This document shows, one piece after another, positions 46,748-59,633 of a stretch of DNA of 64,000 nt. How positions within the stretch are numbered: the stretch's first letter is position 1; each line of letters starts with the position of its first letter. A program made the position numbers and the translations under genes. The DNA is taken from contig OZ005611.1 of the NCBI GenBank assembly GCA_963930655.1, positions 19,393,001 through 19,457,000 on the forward strand, read 5' to 3'. The stretch is from Myrica gale. Taxonomy: Eukaryota > Streptophyta > Magnoliopsida > Fagales > Myricaceae. The notes below the pieces were generated by a model that was not told where the DNA came from, did no database searches, and saw nothing but the letters and a program-made list of their open reading frames with translations.

Positions 46748-49700
46748 TGATATTCCTAGGATTAAGGCAACCCAAGAGGGGGGTGAATTGGGTTTCAAAA
46801 CTTTTTCGAAAATTACCCCAAAGAGTGTGTTTGCTAGCTACAAGAGAAAACTTTAAAGCAATAAACTAGTAGCACAAATAAAGAGATAAGGGAAGAGAAG
46901 CAAACACAATATTTTAGGTGGTTCGGCAAGCCCGCCTACGTCCACCCCTCAAGCTCCTTTACCGAGCCTTGAGGTTTCTCCACTGTTCTCCCTTCAACCA
47001 AGGGAACGGTTTCCTTACACATGAGCTTGAGAAAAACCCTCTTCAAGCCTCAAGAACGAGTTTGAGAACAAACCTCTCCAAACTCCTTCTTTCGATGAAC
47101 AACCCTCACCGAAAGGATGCAAGAGAATCACTCTCTTAGGAATGTGTATAGTTGAACAAAATTCCCCTCTAAAACTCCCTTGATGGAGTAGATATTACAA
47201 TTTGAAATAACTAGCTCTTAGGCTTCACACAATAACAAGGATGTGAAAATGAAGAATATGTGTGTATGTTTGAATAAAGATTGGAAGATTTTTGATCACT
47301 CTAAGCCTTTGTAAATGATTATGGACGATTGAGTTAAGTTTCAAAGGCATGGGAATGACTTTATATAGACCTCAAGAGAAAAATAGTCGTTTATAGCCGT
47401 TAGAGTGAACTGTTAAAACGAGCCGGTCGACCGCTACATGAACCGGTCGACCGCCTCAAGTTACCGTTGCACAACGGTCATTTTGTCAGAAGCTAATGGC
47501 TCTTTAATAAATGCAACCAGTCGACCGCTTGGTGTAGCGGTCGTAGGTCCGGTCGACCGCTTCATTGAGCCGGTCGACCTCCTCATTTTAAGCTTGATCC
47601 GGTTGATTTAAAAGCTTCATTTTGACCAACTTAAAATACCCAATTTTAAACCTAACTTCTCATAAGTATATAAAAAGGTTTGGGAGTATATTTGGGATAT
47701 TTTGAAGCTATTAAAAAGGTTTTAATCTTTTGACAAACGTTAAAACGGTTTATGCAAGTTTTGAAGACTTATGCATGTGTGTGATTGAAATCCTTGTTAA
47801 AGATGAAGACTTAGAGTTACAAGATTACCCTAGCATCTTGAGTCTTCACTTTAAGAGCACTTCTATTGAAGATGATGTTGCTTGATCGCTTCGTGCTCGT
47901 TTTGGATCCGCTTTGCTTCACATCTCAATTACTTCTATTGTTATCATCGAAACATGGATTGTGACTAAAAGCCAACAATCTCCCCTTTTTTGATGATGAC
48001 AATAAATTAATTGATCTTTCTTTTGTTGATCTTGTCTCCCCCTATCTTTTGTACTTTGATGTGGGGGTTTTTGGACATTTTAATACTTCATGGACATAAA
48101 TTAGTATTTAAGATGAAAGAATGACATATGAATAATAAAGAAGCTTTCATATCAAAGTAAAGCAGTACATCAAAGTCTCAAAGGGGTACAGAGATACAAA
48201 AAGAGACACCACATTTCTTCTCCCCCTTTGTCATCATAAAAAAGAAATACATAAGCAAAGGAAATACATAAACAATAATAAAATGAAATGCATATACGAT
48301 GAAAATCATGATGGTGGAGGAAAATCGGGCCATAAAAGTCCTCATGCCCTCAAAGAACTGCCTCTGCTCCCTCCTGCATAGAAGTGACACTGTCGTGTAG
48401 AAACTTCTGTTGTGTCTCATGCCTAGCATCCATCCTCTGCTCAAGAGCGGTGAACCGGGAATCAATCCTCTACTCAAAAGCGGTGAACCGGGAATCAAAG
48501 GAAGAAGTATGGTCGGGAGCTCGGGTAGGAGAAGGAAGAATGGGAGGATCATCAGTCAAATCTGCATCGATGTCAAATTTCATCGCCTCAGCATCTACCT
48601 CCTCACCAGCAGGCTCATCCTCAGCCTCTATATCCTCATCAGCCTCCTCAGGCTCATCCACATCCTCAATATCTGCATCAGCCTCCTCAGGCTCATCCTC
48701 ATCACACTCCTGACGCTTAGGCACCTCACTGTTCCTGGAAGTCCGTCTATAACCCATCCGGGTTAAAGTGTGAGTATCAAATAACTCACACTTGGTCAAA
48801 GTGTCTTGCTCTCGAGAACTGAGTGCCACGCCGAAATGTCTAAAAATATGAGTAAAAAACAAGCCATAAGGTAGATTCTTCTTAGACTCACAAGCTGCTT
48901 CTATATGTTTGAGCATGATGTAAGGAAGGTTGAACTTTTTCTCCCTCAGGAGACGCTCCAATATAAAGACATCCATATAAGTCACCTCCTCTTGGTGTCC
49001 ACCCCGAGGCATCAAGTTATGAGTACAAATCAAGTGAAGCAGTCTCAGACGAACAGATAACTGGTTGGCATAAATTTTTCTAGGTGCATCCTCTGCCACA
49101 TCATTACCTAGGAGGAGACTTAGGGCTGCTCCATAATCAAAGCCCTTACACACGGGCCATGTCTTAAGCTCATAGGCCCGAATTCCAATATGTGGGATAC
49201 CAAAAATCTCACTGAGAATTATTTCATCGAGAACAATGTCCCGTCCCCCAACCCTACTCTTAACAGTAAACAGGCCTCCCGCTTCCCAACCAGTAGACAT
49301 GTTAGCGAAAAACATCCTAACATATTTGGGAAACATTTTGTTACCCATATCCAACAAGTTTCGCCAACCTTGCTTCATAAAGGGGCGCTCAATCTCAAAA
49401 TCCGAAAGTGATGCTATATCCACTTTCCTACCAACCATGAATTTTCTATTTGAGAAGTCACTATAAAACTTTGAAGCACATTCAACATTAAGGAAATTGT
49501 AATCAGGCTCACCCAAAGGAGTTGCTGATGATCAAGACGATCCCGGGCAGTCAGAGACGTGTATAACAGGTTGCTTCGTCCTTGGCATGATGATTGAACT
49601 CGAAAATTGGAGAGAAAAGAGACTGGATTTCGAAAAATTGGGGTTAGGGTTTCAAAGAGGCCGAAATCCCTAAAAATCTCGTTCTTGATGGATTTTGATG

Positions 49701-50181
49701 TAAATCAACTCAAAAACTGAGGGCTTACGTCGAAAATCAGGTTCTGAGATTATGGGGAATGATTTTAGGGCAGGTTATGATGTTTTGGGAAGGATTTGAG
49801 GAAGTTTGGGTCGAGAGAGGCGAAGCTGTACAGGAGAAGTGAGAGGCCGGTCGACCGAAATGAGACTGCAGTATATATAGATTTGACATGGCGGTCGACC
49901 ACTTGGTGTAGTTGTTCAAGACCATCGACCGCTACATGTAGCGGTTTCACATGACGGTCGACCGCTTGGTATAGCGGTTCTACGTGGTCGACCGCTACAG
50001 ATAACAGTCTCGAGAAATGAGGTTTTAAGGCCCATAAATGAAATGAAATGATGCATTTGATGAATTTCAAACATGTAATAAGTCATAAAGGTGTTTTAAA
50101 CATGTTTAAAAACATCAAATCAAATAGAAAACATGGAAATCAAAGAGATAGCATTTCATGGATTGTGACTAAAAGCCAACA
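46748..50181 (-). mobile_element. short LTR-type element (family A relative) carrying a plant-transposon-protein ORF
   Basis: Flanked by AAGAA (46743-46747, 50182-50186), with TG...CA ends, minus orientation. The 3' LTR is 46748-47979, with a GGTCGACC array (47420-47580) and TATA box CTATATAAAG (47368-47359). The 5' end shares only its first 25 or so bases with that LTR, but it has its own GGTCGACC array (49850-50005) and TATA motif (49880-49871). The interior holds a long ORF and no gag-pol, so it depends on a relative. Broken, with a few breaks. It is inserted in an intron of the MULE transposase. Confidence 0.75.
48470..49510 (-). pseudogene. plant-transposon-protein (PTTP/Transposase_32 type) ORF inside the LTR element
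   Basis: A long minus-strand ORF inside the LTR fossil. Its first two thirds fit the PTTP domain (FYSDFSNRKFMVGRKVDI, then VRMFFANMSTGWEAG, then SRVGGRDIVLDEIILSEI, then LICTHNLMPRGGH). The last third is an acidic repeat rich in DEPEEADEDIE. It is related to the gene carried by the CACTA element at 19330-21759. The role of the family is unknown. Its repeated presence in retroelements and CACTA elements suggests it benefits the element rather than the host (inference). Confidence 0.7.
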
Positions 50182-50253
50182 AAGAATGGATATTGTGTTT
50201 GGTTAGGGATTACATGAGAAACCGAACGTACTTATGAATCCAAATAGACAAAC

Positions 50254-51489
50254 CTTTTGACGGTCAGAGATAATTATCCACTGACGAGGATTAAAGGTAC
50301 CAACATCGTCAATCAAAGTGTTCATAAACCATACCCATGACGCCATGCACTTGTTCTTGCAAATCGCTTATGAGATAGGGAACATATTCTTGTTTTCATC
50401 CCTCGTATGGTCCTTTCAAATGGCAAGCATTGACGGATATCATGGGTCTACACCTGGATAGAAACCCCATCCTACATGCATCAAGACGCATATACATGCG
50501 TTTGAACAAATCATAGTCTCTATGAATAATTGTCGTGCTCCCAAGATTCCATTGTGAGATACAGTAGCCTAATCATAGAAGTGCTTGTAATGCTCTGCAT
50601 GGCTCCCATTAATCACCTCAAAGGCCAACTTTAACGCCCAATATGTCGTGAACTTGAAGATACCCGCCATTCAATCTCTACGAATCTCTTCCCTTAGTGC
50701 AGTGGTGGATAAATTATGAGTGTCTCTGATCTTATCTGAATATTGCATGACAATTCATTTTGGAATCACAATGGTAATGATATATTGGGTACCTTATCGT
50801 TGCTTTGATGTCAAAGTCTTGATATGAAATCTGCGTCCTTCATTCTAAATTGAACAATGAATTCTCCAATTTTAATTTGGAGTGTAGCACTTAGTTGTCC
50901 CGTGTGACCGATCAGATTTAACATAACTGAACACAAAGCCATTTTGGATGTAAAAGTGTTGAAGGGCACTCTTGAAAAGGTTTAAGTCTTTAAACCTCAT
51001 CCCCGTGCATAACTTCAACCTTCTTCCAGATGATAGGTCCATGTCATGGAACTCTGTATACATCGTTCTACTCTAATTGCCTTCATCACCTTCATTATCA
51101 CCCTCTCTCATACTATGTTCAGCCTCACTAAACTCTTGGGGTGCCTCCTCGATCTCCCTAGCAACCGAATGAGCCGCTCCTAACCATGCCATTACATTAT
51201 CTTGATCCCTCTTCGTAGCAGCTTTTTCATTATTGTATGGAAAGAGCTCTGGTTGTTCCTCTCTAGCACTACCCTCGAAAAGACTCAAGCCAGTAGCATC
51301 TTCCACATGACCAGTATTACCGACATCTTCAAAATCACCAAAAACCTCATCAGCATCCTTATCTTCTACATGACCAGCAGCAACACCCTCATCATTATCC
51401 ACATCATCACCATCTCCAACCCTATAATCATCATCCACAAACCCATCTCTATCCATATGTTCCCCACCTTCATAACCGCCATCGTCCAA
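50254..51489 (-). pseudogene. MULE transposase, N-terminal acidic region to start of DDE domain
   Basis: Read from 51489 down: an acidic linker (DDGGYEGGEHMDRDGFVDDD ... ), then LKLCTGMRFKDLNLFKSALQ with HFYIQNGFVFSYVKSDRS (50870-51050), the MuDR-type N-terminal domain. Remnants of the DDE domain follow, then WIISDRQK just before the splice donor at 50253. Many stops and frame changes lie between 50300 and 50870, so this part is strongly decayed. The copia element at 51527 interrupts the gene immediately upstream. Confidence 0.75.
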
Positions 51490-51526
51490 ATCATCATTTG
51501 CACCTCAAAAGATGAGATATCAACCG

Positions 51527-53081
51527 TGTTAACCCAAGGTTGTTTTGTAAATAATCCACATTTGATTTTGATGATAACAAAAATTCTAAGTTTTGAAGAC
51601 TTTTAGATTTTATATTGTCAATCCACTATTTCTTAAAAATAATTTCAAAGAATTGAGGTTATTGCTTTAAAATATTTCTAAGTGGACTTGAACACCATTA
51701 CACAAGTTGATAAGATCAATTTTTCATTTTGTAGGTGTTTAAAGAAGTGTTGGAATGAATTGAATACTTTCCAGATGCTAATTTTTATCTCCAACACTTA
51801 TAAGTTTCGACACATTGAAGACTAGTTTCGATACATTGCACTGAGACCAGAAAGCTGAATTCATGGTGTCGACACATTGAATACAAGTGTCGACACTTCG
51901 AACTGGCACCAAAATGCAAAAATTTAAGACTAAATTTCAATGTGTCGACACATTGCATTGTCTCCCGAGAGCACATTTTCAGACCAATTTTTGAAGTGTC
52001 AACACATGCTGACCATTTGTCGACAAATGGTCAGCATGTGTCGACACATACCATGATTTTGTAGAAATCTTGGAACGTTGTCAACTCATTCAAAATTATT
52101 CAAAAAGTCATTTAAATCCCTCCAACGGTACAATAGAGCTACTTGAAGACCGTTGAAGCCTAGAGGACTATAAATAGAACGAGATGGAGAGAGAATGTTT
52201 GGATTTGCATCATCATTCAAAATCTACCTCTGAAAGAGAGAGAAAGCTAGATCTAAAGAAATCATTAGCTGATTCCTTCAAGACCAAAGCTTCGTTGTCA
52301 AATCTTATCCTCTTGCTCATCATTGAAGATATAGCCTCCAAAGAGAGAGAAACTTCTTGAAGAAGAGACAATACACTTGCTATCACTCTTTGCCCTAACT
52401 TCTAGAGAGAGAAAGTGCCATGAAGAAGAGAGAAGAACGTACCAACCAAGAAAGCTTGTGCTCCACCTGCCAAACTTTAGCTTTCCTTTGAGAATCTTGT
52501 CTTCTTGCACTCTATTGAGCTTTTCATTTGCTGATTCGGCTTAGAGAGCCATTTCTCACATTTTGTGTTGCTCTTCACTTGCTTATTCGGATTAAAGAGT
52601 CATTCCTTGTGATTCCTTTGTACCCACCTTTTATAAACCACTTGAGTGTTGGAAACATTTGGTCCTACTTATGAGAGTAGAAGAAATACCTTGGATTTTG
52701 GGATTTGTGAAGAGAATTGAAGTGTGAGCTCACAAAACGCTTTGTAAAGGTTCTTTAGCACCTCAAAAGCTAAGGTGTATTTGCTATTTTGAGATTAGGG
52801 AAGGAAGCCTAAGGAAATCAATAGCCTTGGGGGTGGACGTAGACAAGTGTTGGCTGAACCACCTAAAATTGTGGTGTTATCTCTCTAACTCTAACTCTAT
52901 CTCTCATATTATTTGTTCCATATCCATATTTGTGTTGCTTTTGCTTAGCATTAAAGGCATTCAAATCTGCGTTGTTATTTGTTAAAAGGGGTATTTTCCA
53001 GACCTGTGTTTTTATCGAAAAAGGACTAAGTTTTTGATAAACCTAATTCACCCCCTTCTTGGGTTGTTATTTAGACTCACA
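51527..53081 (+). repeat. 5' LTR of the SIRE-like copia (family B), 1555 bp
   Basis: TGTTAACCC...GACTCACA. U3 with an array of TGTCGACA-type palindromes (51808-52055), TATA box CTATAAATAG (52168-52177), an R/U5 rich in GAGAGAGAAA runs, and the primer site three bases past the end. The 3' partner survives only as 61144-61357. Confidence 0.9.
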
Positions 53082-53590
53082 ATTGGTATCAGAGATGAGG
53101 TTTAATATTTTTATCTATGACAACCCTTGTTGGTACCTCTTTGGCTGAAGGTCAATCCACTAACTGACCTCCTTTGTTCAATGAAATGTTCTATAACTAT
53201 TGGAAAGCTAGGATGATGATTTACATTCAAGCCGTGAACTATGAATTGTGGAGAGTTATCTCAAATGGTCCTAAATTTTTTAGAGACAAGGAAAGTATGC
53301 TAAAAGATGAAAAAGAGTGGGATGATGCTGATTTAAAACTAGTGTCCCTAAAATCTAAAGCTATGATTGTTTTGTATTGTGCACTTGATTCAAATGAATT
53401 CAATCGTACTTCCGGTTGTGATACCGCGAAACAAATTTGAGACAAACTCCAAATGGCTCATGAAGGTACGAATCAAGTTAAGGAGAACAAGATTAGTATG
53501 CTTATTCATCGTTATGAGCTTTTTAAGATGAAATCCGATGAATCTATTTCATTTATATTTACTCGCTTTATTGATATTATAAATGGTCTT

Positions 53591-55113
53591 TCTTTGCCAA
53601 AAGTTGTTTTTTTTTAACAAACAATCCATTTTGATTTTGATGATAACAAAAAGTTTCTATGTTTTGAAGACTTTAGATTTTATCTCGTCAATCCAATTTC
53701 CAAGTTATATTTCAAAGGATTGAGGTTATCTCACTAAAATATTTATAAGTGCACCTGAACACCATTACACAAGTTGATAAGATCAATTTTTCATATTGTA
53801 GGTGTTTAAAGAAGTTTGGAATGGATTAGACACTTTAAAGTTGTTGTATTTCTCTCTACCACTTATAAGTGTCGACACATTGTACTTACACCCGAGAACC
53901 CAACACCAGAATGCAAAATTTCATTGTCGACAACAATTTTAGACTAAGTGTTCAATGTGTCAACACAATGAAGACTAAGTGTCGACACATTGCACTATCT
54001 CCCGAGAGCAGGATTTCAGACTAAGTTTCAATGTGTCGACACATGCAAACTATGTGTCGACACATAGTACGAAATTTGTAAAAATCATGGAACAATGCCA
54101 GATCATTAAAAATGTTTCAAAAAGTCTTTTAAACCCCTCTAACAGTACTCTTGGGGGCTTTGATGCCCGTTGAAGACCTATGGACTATATATAGAAGGAG
54201 ATAGAGAGAGAAAGAGAAGAACTTGCATCATTATTCAAACACTACCTCTGATAGAGAGAGAAAGCAAGATCCAGCGCTTTTCACTTGATAATTTGTTCAA
54301 GAACAAAGCTCCATTGTTAAATCATCTTCTCTTGTTCATCATTGAAGACCTACCCTCCAAAGAGAGAGAAAGAGATTTCTTGAACAAGAGACTACACACT
54401 TACAAGTTATCTTTGCCCTAACTTCTAGAGAGAGAAAGTTCATTTGAAGAAAAGGGAACACCGCGTCTACCAAAAAGATTGTGCTCCTACTTGCCAAACC
54501 TTAGGTTTCATTCAAGAATATTGTCTTCTTACACTTTATTGAGCTTTTCATTTGCTATTTCGGCTTAGAGATATTCCACACGTTTTGTGCTTTACACTTG
54601 CACATTCGGCTTATAGAGCCTTCATTGTACCCATCCATTGTAAAATATTTGAGTGTTGCAAAAATACTTGGTCCTATTTGTGAGAGTAGAAGAAATCCCT
54701 TGGGTTTTGAGATTTGTGAAGAGAGTTAAAGCGTAAACTCAAAAAACGCTTTGTAAAGGTTACTTAGCACCCCTGAAACTAAGGTGTATTTACTATTTGG
54801 AGAATAGTGAAGGAAGCCCAAGGAAGCCAATAGCCTTGGGGGTGGACGTAGGCAAGTGTTGGCCGAACCACTTAAAATTACGGTGTCATCTTTCCAAATC
54901 TATCTCTCTTACGTTTCAGTACTTATTCATACTTGTGGTGATTTATGATTTATCATTTATTGCTTATATTTGACATTGCATTAAACATATGTAGATCAAC
55001 ATTCTTATTTGTTAAAGAGAGGCAGTTTCAATATCTGCATGTTTATTGAAAAAGTGATAAGTTTTTGAAAAAACTCAATTCACCCCCCTCGTGGGTTGTT
55101 ATTTAGACGCACA
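53591..55113 (+). mobile_element. solo LTR (family B), nested in the copia gag, 1523 bp
   Basis: Flanked by GTCTT (53586-53590, 55114-55118). Same family as the host element's own LTR, with the TGTCGACA array at 53870-54065 and TATA box CTATATATAG at 54185-54194. A fossil with no internal region. Its divergence from the 51527 LTR (roughly 15 per cent by eye) shows they are separate insertions, not a pair. Confidence 0.88.
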
Positions 55114-55360
55114 GTCTTAAATCTCTTGGTAAAGACTATATTAATATTGAAATGGTGAGAAAGATCCTTAGATGTCTCCCAAAAGCTTGGGAACCCTAGG
55201 TTGCTGCCATTCAAGAAGCCAAAGATTTGACAATACTTTCCTTGATGAGCTCATGAGATCTCTCATGACACATGACATGAATCAAGTAAAGGGAGATGAA
55301 GGAAAGGAAAAAAGAGGCATAGCCTTGAAAGCCTCATGCTCTAGTGACGATGAGTCTTTC

Positions 55361-58300
55361 TGTCATGCCCCGAACGCTAACCCGAAGGTAAATTAATGAC
55401 AGTCGCGAACATCCACTCAATGAATGTTCCAGCGTTTTCTCTTATTCTTGCAGCGGAATTTTTTTCACATACAACTGAGAGAGACGGGCCAAGAAGATTT
55501 ACCATAAACTTCAACTTACGCAAAACGACTTCCTCGTAATAGGGTAAGCGTCTTAATGACATCGCATGACTGCACAGCTGAAGTACATGATCTAAACGAT
55601 TCCATCAAAATCTCTTCATATTGACCTACTCATAACGTCTTTATAATACATCTTGAATTATTAAACACAAAACATATACACAGGTTGCCTCAATATGATA
55701 TCAAATGTTCTTAGTGCTTCAAATGAACTCTCCGACTCCTGCTTCGGTTTACAACGACTAGGATACTTGACATCTAAACTTACTACTGCAAAATATCGAT
55801 CGTTAAAAACCTTAAACTTACTAGGCCGAATAATCCATGACCACCACACAACGGAGGCTCATGCCGGCTCTTCCAAAATTTACATCTAACCCTAATGAAA
55901 CAACAAAAAGAGAAGAGGACATTCCTGTCGGTCCCTCTTCTAGATTTCCCCACCTGAAATGTTATCTGGAATGATACAGTTTAAAAACTGTGAGTCAACG
56001 ACTTAGTAAGCATACACGAGCTTGAAATCATGCACTAGGAACACATCTTGAAATCATAACTTGAATTCATAACTTGTAATCATGCACTGGGAACATAACT
56101 TGAAATCATGGTTTGGAAACATGAACTTGAAATCGTGAGTTTGAAACCATGAATATGTACTTGAACTCATAATCATGAACTTGAAATCATAAGCATGCAC
56201 TTGAACTTGAAATCATAAGCATGCATTTGAACTTGAAATAATAAACATGTAAACATAATGAAATTCATGCATGAACATGAATTTTGATGCACGTGTATGC
56301 CTCATTATTGCATATGCACTTGCTCTTGAAAACAACACTTATACTTGTAAAACTCTTGCTTTTGGAAAATCATTCCAATTCTTATCTTGTGGGCTACATG
56401 CTCTCTATTTACCCCTGACATCAGGGTTGTGAGTTCCCGTTGGAACTGTCCCCCTATTTCCCTTGGGGACCTTACATTTGGTCGAGCTAGCACACCTTCT
56501 CGCATTCGTCCTTCAGTGGCTAGACGCGACCCTTGGAGGTTCACACCTTCTTGCAAGCATCATTCAGTGTGATTGCACATACCTCATGGACTACCCATCC
56601 TTCTTGCAAGCATCCTTCAGTATGGGTGCCCTAGGTGACATCCACTCTTCATGTAAACGTCCTTCGGTATGGATGCACCTTCTTGACTTGGTACGGTACC
56701 GACCGACTTTAGCTCATTAACTTAACTTATCATAAAGTAGCATAAAATGATACTTTCATTTGCATAAAATTTCTCTTTATTTCTCATGAGAAAAATGAAT
56801 GCAAATGCTCATGGTGTGCTCATGTCATGCTTGATGATGAGAAATCTTAAATTCTTCTCATACTTTCATTCACACAAAACTTTCTTTTTCATGCAAATGC
56901 TTATGTCATGTCGTAATAAATCATGAGAATTCATGCTGTGCATCATTCCAGTTTTTCAAAAGCGTAAGTTTCCACTTACAAACGTAAGTTCCTCTTACCT
57001 TCGTTGCTTTGAGTGTTGAACGTCACTTTACCTACAATCGAGTCATACGAGTGTTACTCAAGGTTCACTAGAGAGCGAATATGTCACTCACTTATTCACA
57101 CTTCATCTAAATATCATCCAATCATTCATATTCTATTCATACTTCATCATATAAAATCATCTATTTTCTTTGATTTCTATCTGGTGATCTTTCAACACAA
57201 GTTATTTTCCTTAAGTAAAAACCGTAGTGGGGTCTCCCGATAGATCAATAGGAACTAGAAAACTGAGGAAAAATCTCTTGAAATTCGGAAGAAGCCGCTC
57301 GAGCGCTGGTCGAGCGAAAAGTCTCTGTAAGAGACGATCGCTCGAGCGCTTATCGAGCGAACAGTCTCTGCATGCAGATTGCTCGAGCGCCTGACTCTTT
57401 TTTAGGCACAACTCATGGGCTATACTTCCAAACACACCAAATTCGCCTTAAAATGCTCTCCTTTTACAACCCCATACTCAAGACTCTATTTTTCACACTC
57501 CAACTCAAGTTTTCCAGCAAAACCATGAGTCCATCTATTCAACTAAAGCTATTGCATTTTCCCCCATAATGATCTTACAATGTAAAGTATTCTCTTAAGG
57601 ATGCCGAAGCCATAAGAATTCGATTCTAAAATGGTCTTTACACAAATTTTCATAACATATCAAAATTCTAAGAAATTTGGAGCTCATTTGCCACTCAAAA
57701 CCTTTACCCGAAAATACAAGCTGTTGAGGACTTCTAAGCGGGCAGCCCCGACGTCTCCAACTTAGAAATTCATAACTTCAAAACCATGACTCCAAATTAC
57801 ATGAAATTTATTTGAAATATTAAGCTTTCATAGGTCAAGATTGGGGTAAAATTCACAACAGCAGAATGTGCTATACATTTTCACAAACACTTCATATTAG
57901 GCGAAAATCCTACATCATCACTGTTGCTGATTCCAGCTCGGCCCTCCATTTTCAAAATACCACAACTCATTCATTATAACTCTAATTCATACGAAATTTA
58001 CCTTAAAATGTTCCTCTTTCTTAAACTTAAAAATCAAGACTAACCTCGTAAAATTTGGACTTAAAATGATCCCTCAAAAGATATTTGAAATGAGCTAACA
58101 TTCCGGACGTGCAAGGCTGCTGGCAGCTTGACGTTCGGGCCTTGAACAACGCATATCTCACTCGATAGTTATCGGAATCATCCAAGGTATGGCTTAAAAT
58201 CTTCCTATTTCCTAGGCCTACAATATAGGATTCTCTTAAGATCAAGGGATATGCACAATTGCATCAGAATTCAATCCCAATTCGAGCCTTGAAATCTGCA

Positions 58301-59633
58301 GAGGTAAATTCCAGCAACAACATTGATCTTCTCAACCTTCCAAACTTTCAACAATCAAAACCCTAATCTCTTCATGTCACAACCAACATCCAAGGCTAAC
58401 TTAACATCTCATAGCAACAACCATTCTCTCACATTATTCCCACTTTTACAACTCCAATTCAAAGTTTACAACAAAACCATGATTTCATCTTTATCAAGCC
58501 ATAACTTTTGCATTTGCCCACTTCTTTTGGGCTTTTTATCAAACACCTAGGGTGTATCATTGGTACTCTTGTATATTTTTCAGATCTGAACTTATATCTA
58601 ACACTTAGGGCTTGAGGTTCTCAACAAGACTAACATGCATACAACCCAATGCATCAACCCATAGATTCGGCCATACATGCTCAAAATAGGTTTCAATCCT
58701 CTCTTAGGCCTTTTATCAAACACTTAGAGCACATAAACGATTTCTCTTGAACCCTCATTTTGGATCTAGCCATTTTTCCCCATGTTTTCAAGTAAAATCT
58801 ATACTACCCTTAAACACTTGCAAGATCTACACTATCTTCAAGGAAAGCATGTATAGATCTACACTAAACATCCATGAACACAAGGAGAAAACAACCTAGA
58901 CAAACTACCATCAAAACAACAAGAGAAAATGGGAGAATTAGGTAGTGGGTAATGGCTTGGCGGCCAACAAGTACCAAACTCCACTCGCCTCCTTCTCTTT
59001 CTCCTTCTTTTCTTCTTCTTCTTCTTCTCCTTCTTCTTTCTTTCTTCTTCTTCTTCTTCTCTTCTCTTGTTCGGGTGAGCTAGGGCAAAGGGAAATGGGT
59101 TGTGCGGTTTGGGGAGGGGGTGCCTTATACGTGAGGTTTGGGGGAAGGGAAAAGGTAAAATTGCCCTTCCCCCCTTCTTTCCCTTTTTCTCTTCCATTTC
59201 TCCCCTTTTTTTCCTTTTCTGCCCCTTAAGAAAACTTATTTTCTTTTTCTGCCACTTCATTATTAAAATTAGCCCTAACATACCTTCCCACTTCATTTTT
59301 AGAAATTATGCATTTTTCCTAATCATGCCTTCCCACTTCATTTCTAGGAATCATGCATTTTTCAAAAATCAAACCCTTAATTAAAATTCCTTCAAATCTT
59401 AGGGATATAGTATACTCCAACAATAAAAATGATCAGCTTAATAAATACCCAAATACTTGAATTTATACACCAATTCAGTTATAATTAAAGATGCACATAA
59501 TGCTAGGGGCAAATTCCACCTAGTCACGGTTTTAAATTAATTCAACCATACTTACATTCCTTAATACTTAGAGTAGTACACACTTAAGGAGTCATAAGCA
59601 TTAAATTGACAGAATTAAAATCGGGCTCTCACA
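55361..59633 (-). mobile_element. very long solo LTR (probably gypsy, Tekay/Del-like), 4273 bp
   Basis: Flanked by CTTTC (55356-55360, 59634-59638) and nested in the copia gag. On the minus strand it begins TGTGAGAGCCCGAT and ends CGTTCGGGGCATGACA, ends typical of long-LTR gypsy families. It contains a short tandem array built on aacttgaaatcataagcatg (56020-56270), a GCTCGAGC-type palindrome array (57285-57400) and a (TTC)n tract (58990-59062). There is no coding content; the Lys-rich open frame at 58859-59296 is the (TTC)n tract read in reverse. Confidence 0.78.

Noticed and set aside
51202-51606. Plus-strand open frame of 134 codons rich in Ile/Thr
   Set aside because: It is the reverse reading of the acidic linker of the minus-strand MULE transposase.
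56020-56270. CRISPR-like direct repeats
   Set aside because: Repeats are contiguous and variable, without unique spacers, and lie inside a plant LTR.
58859-59384. Lys/Glu- and Ser/Phe-rich open frames
   Set aside because: They are the (TTC)n tract of the long solo LTR read in different frames.
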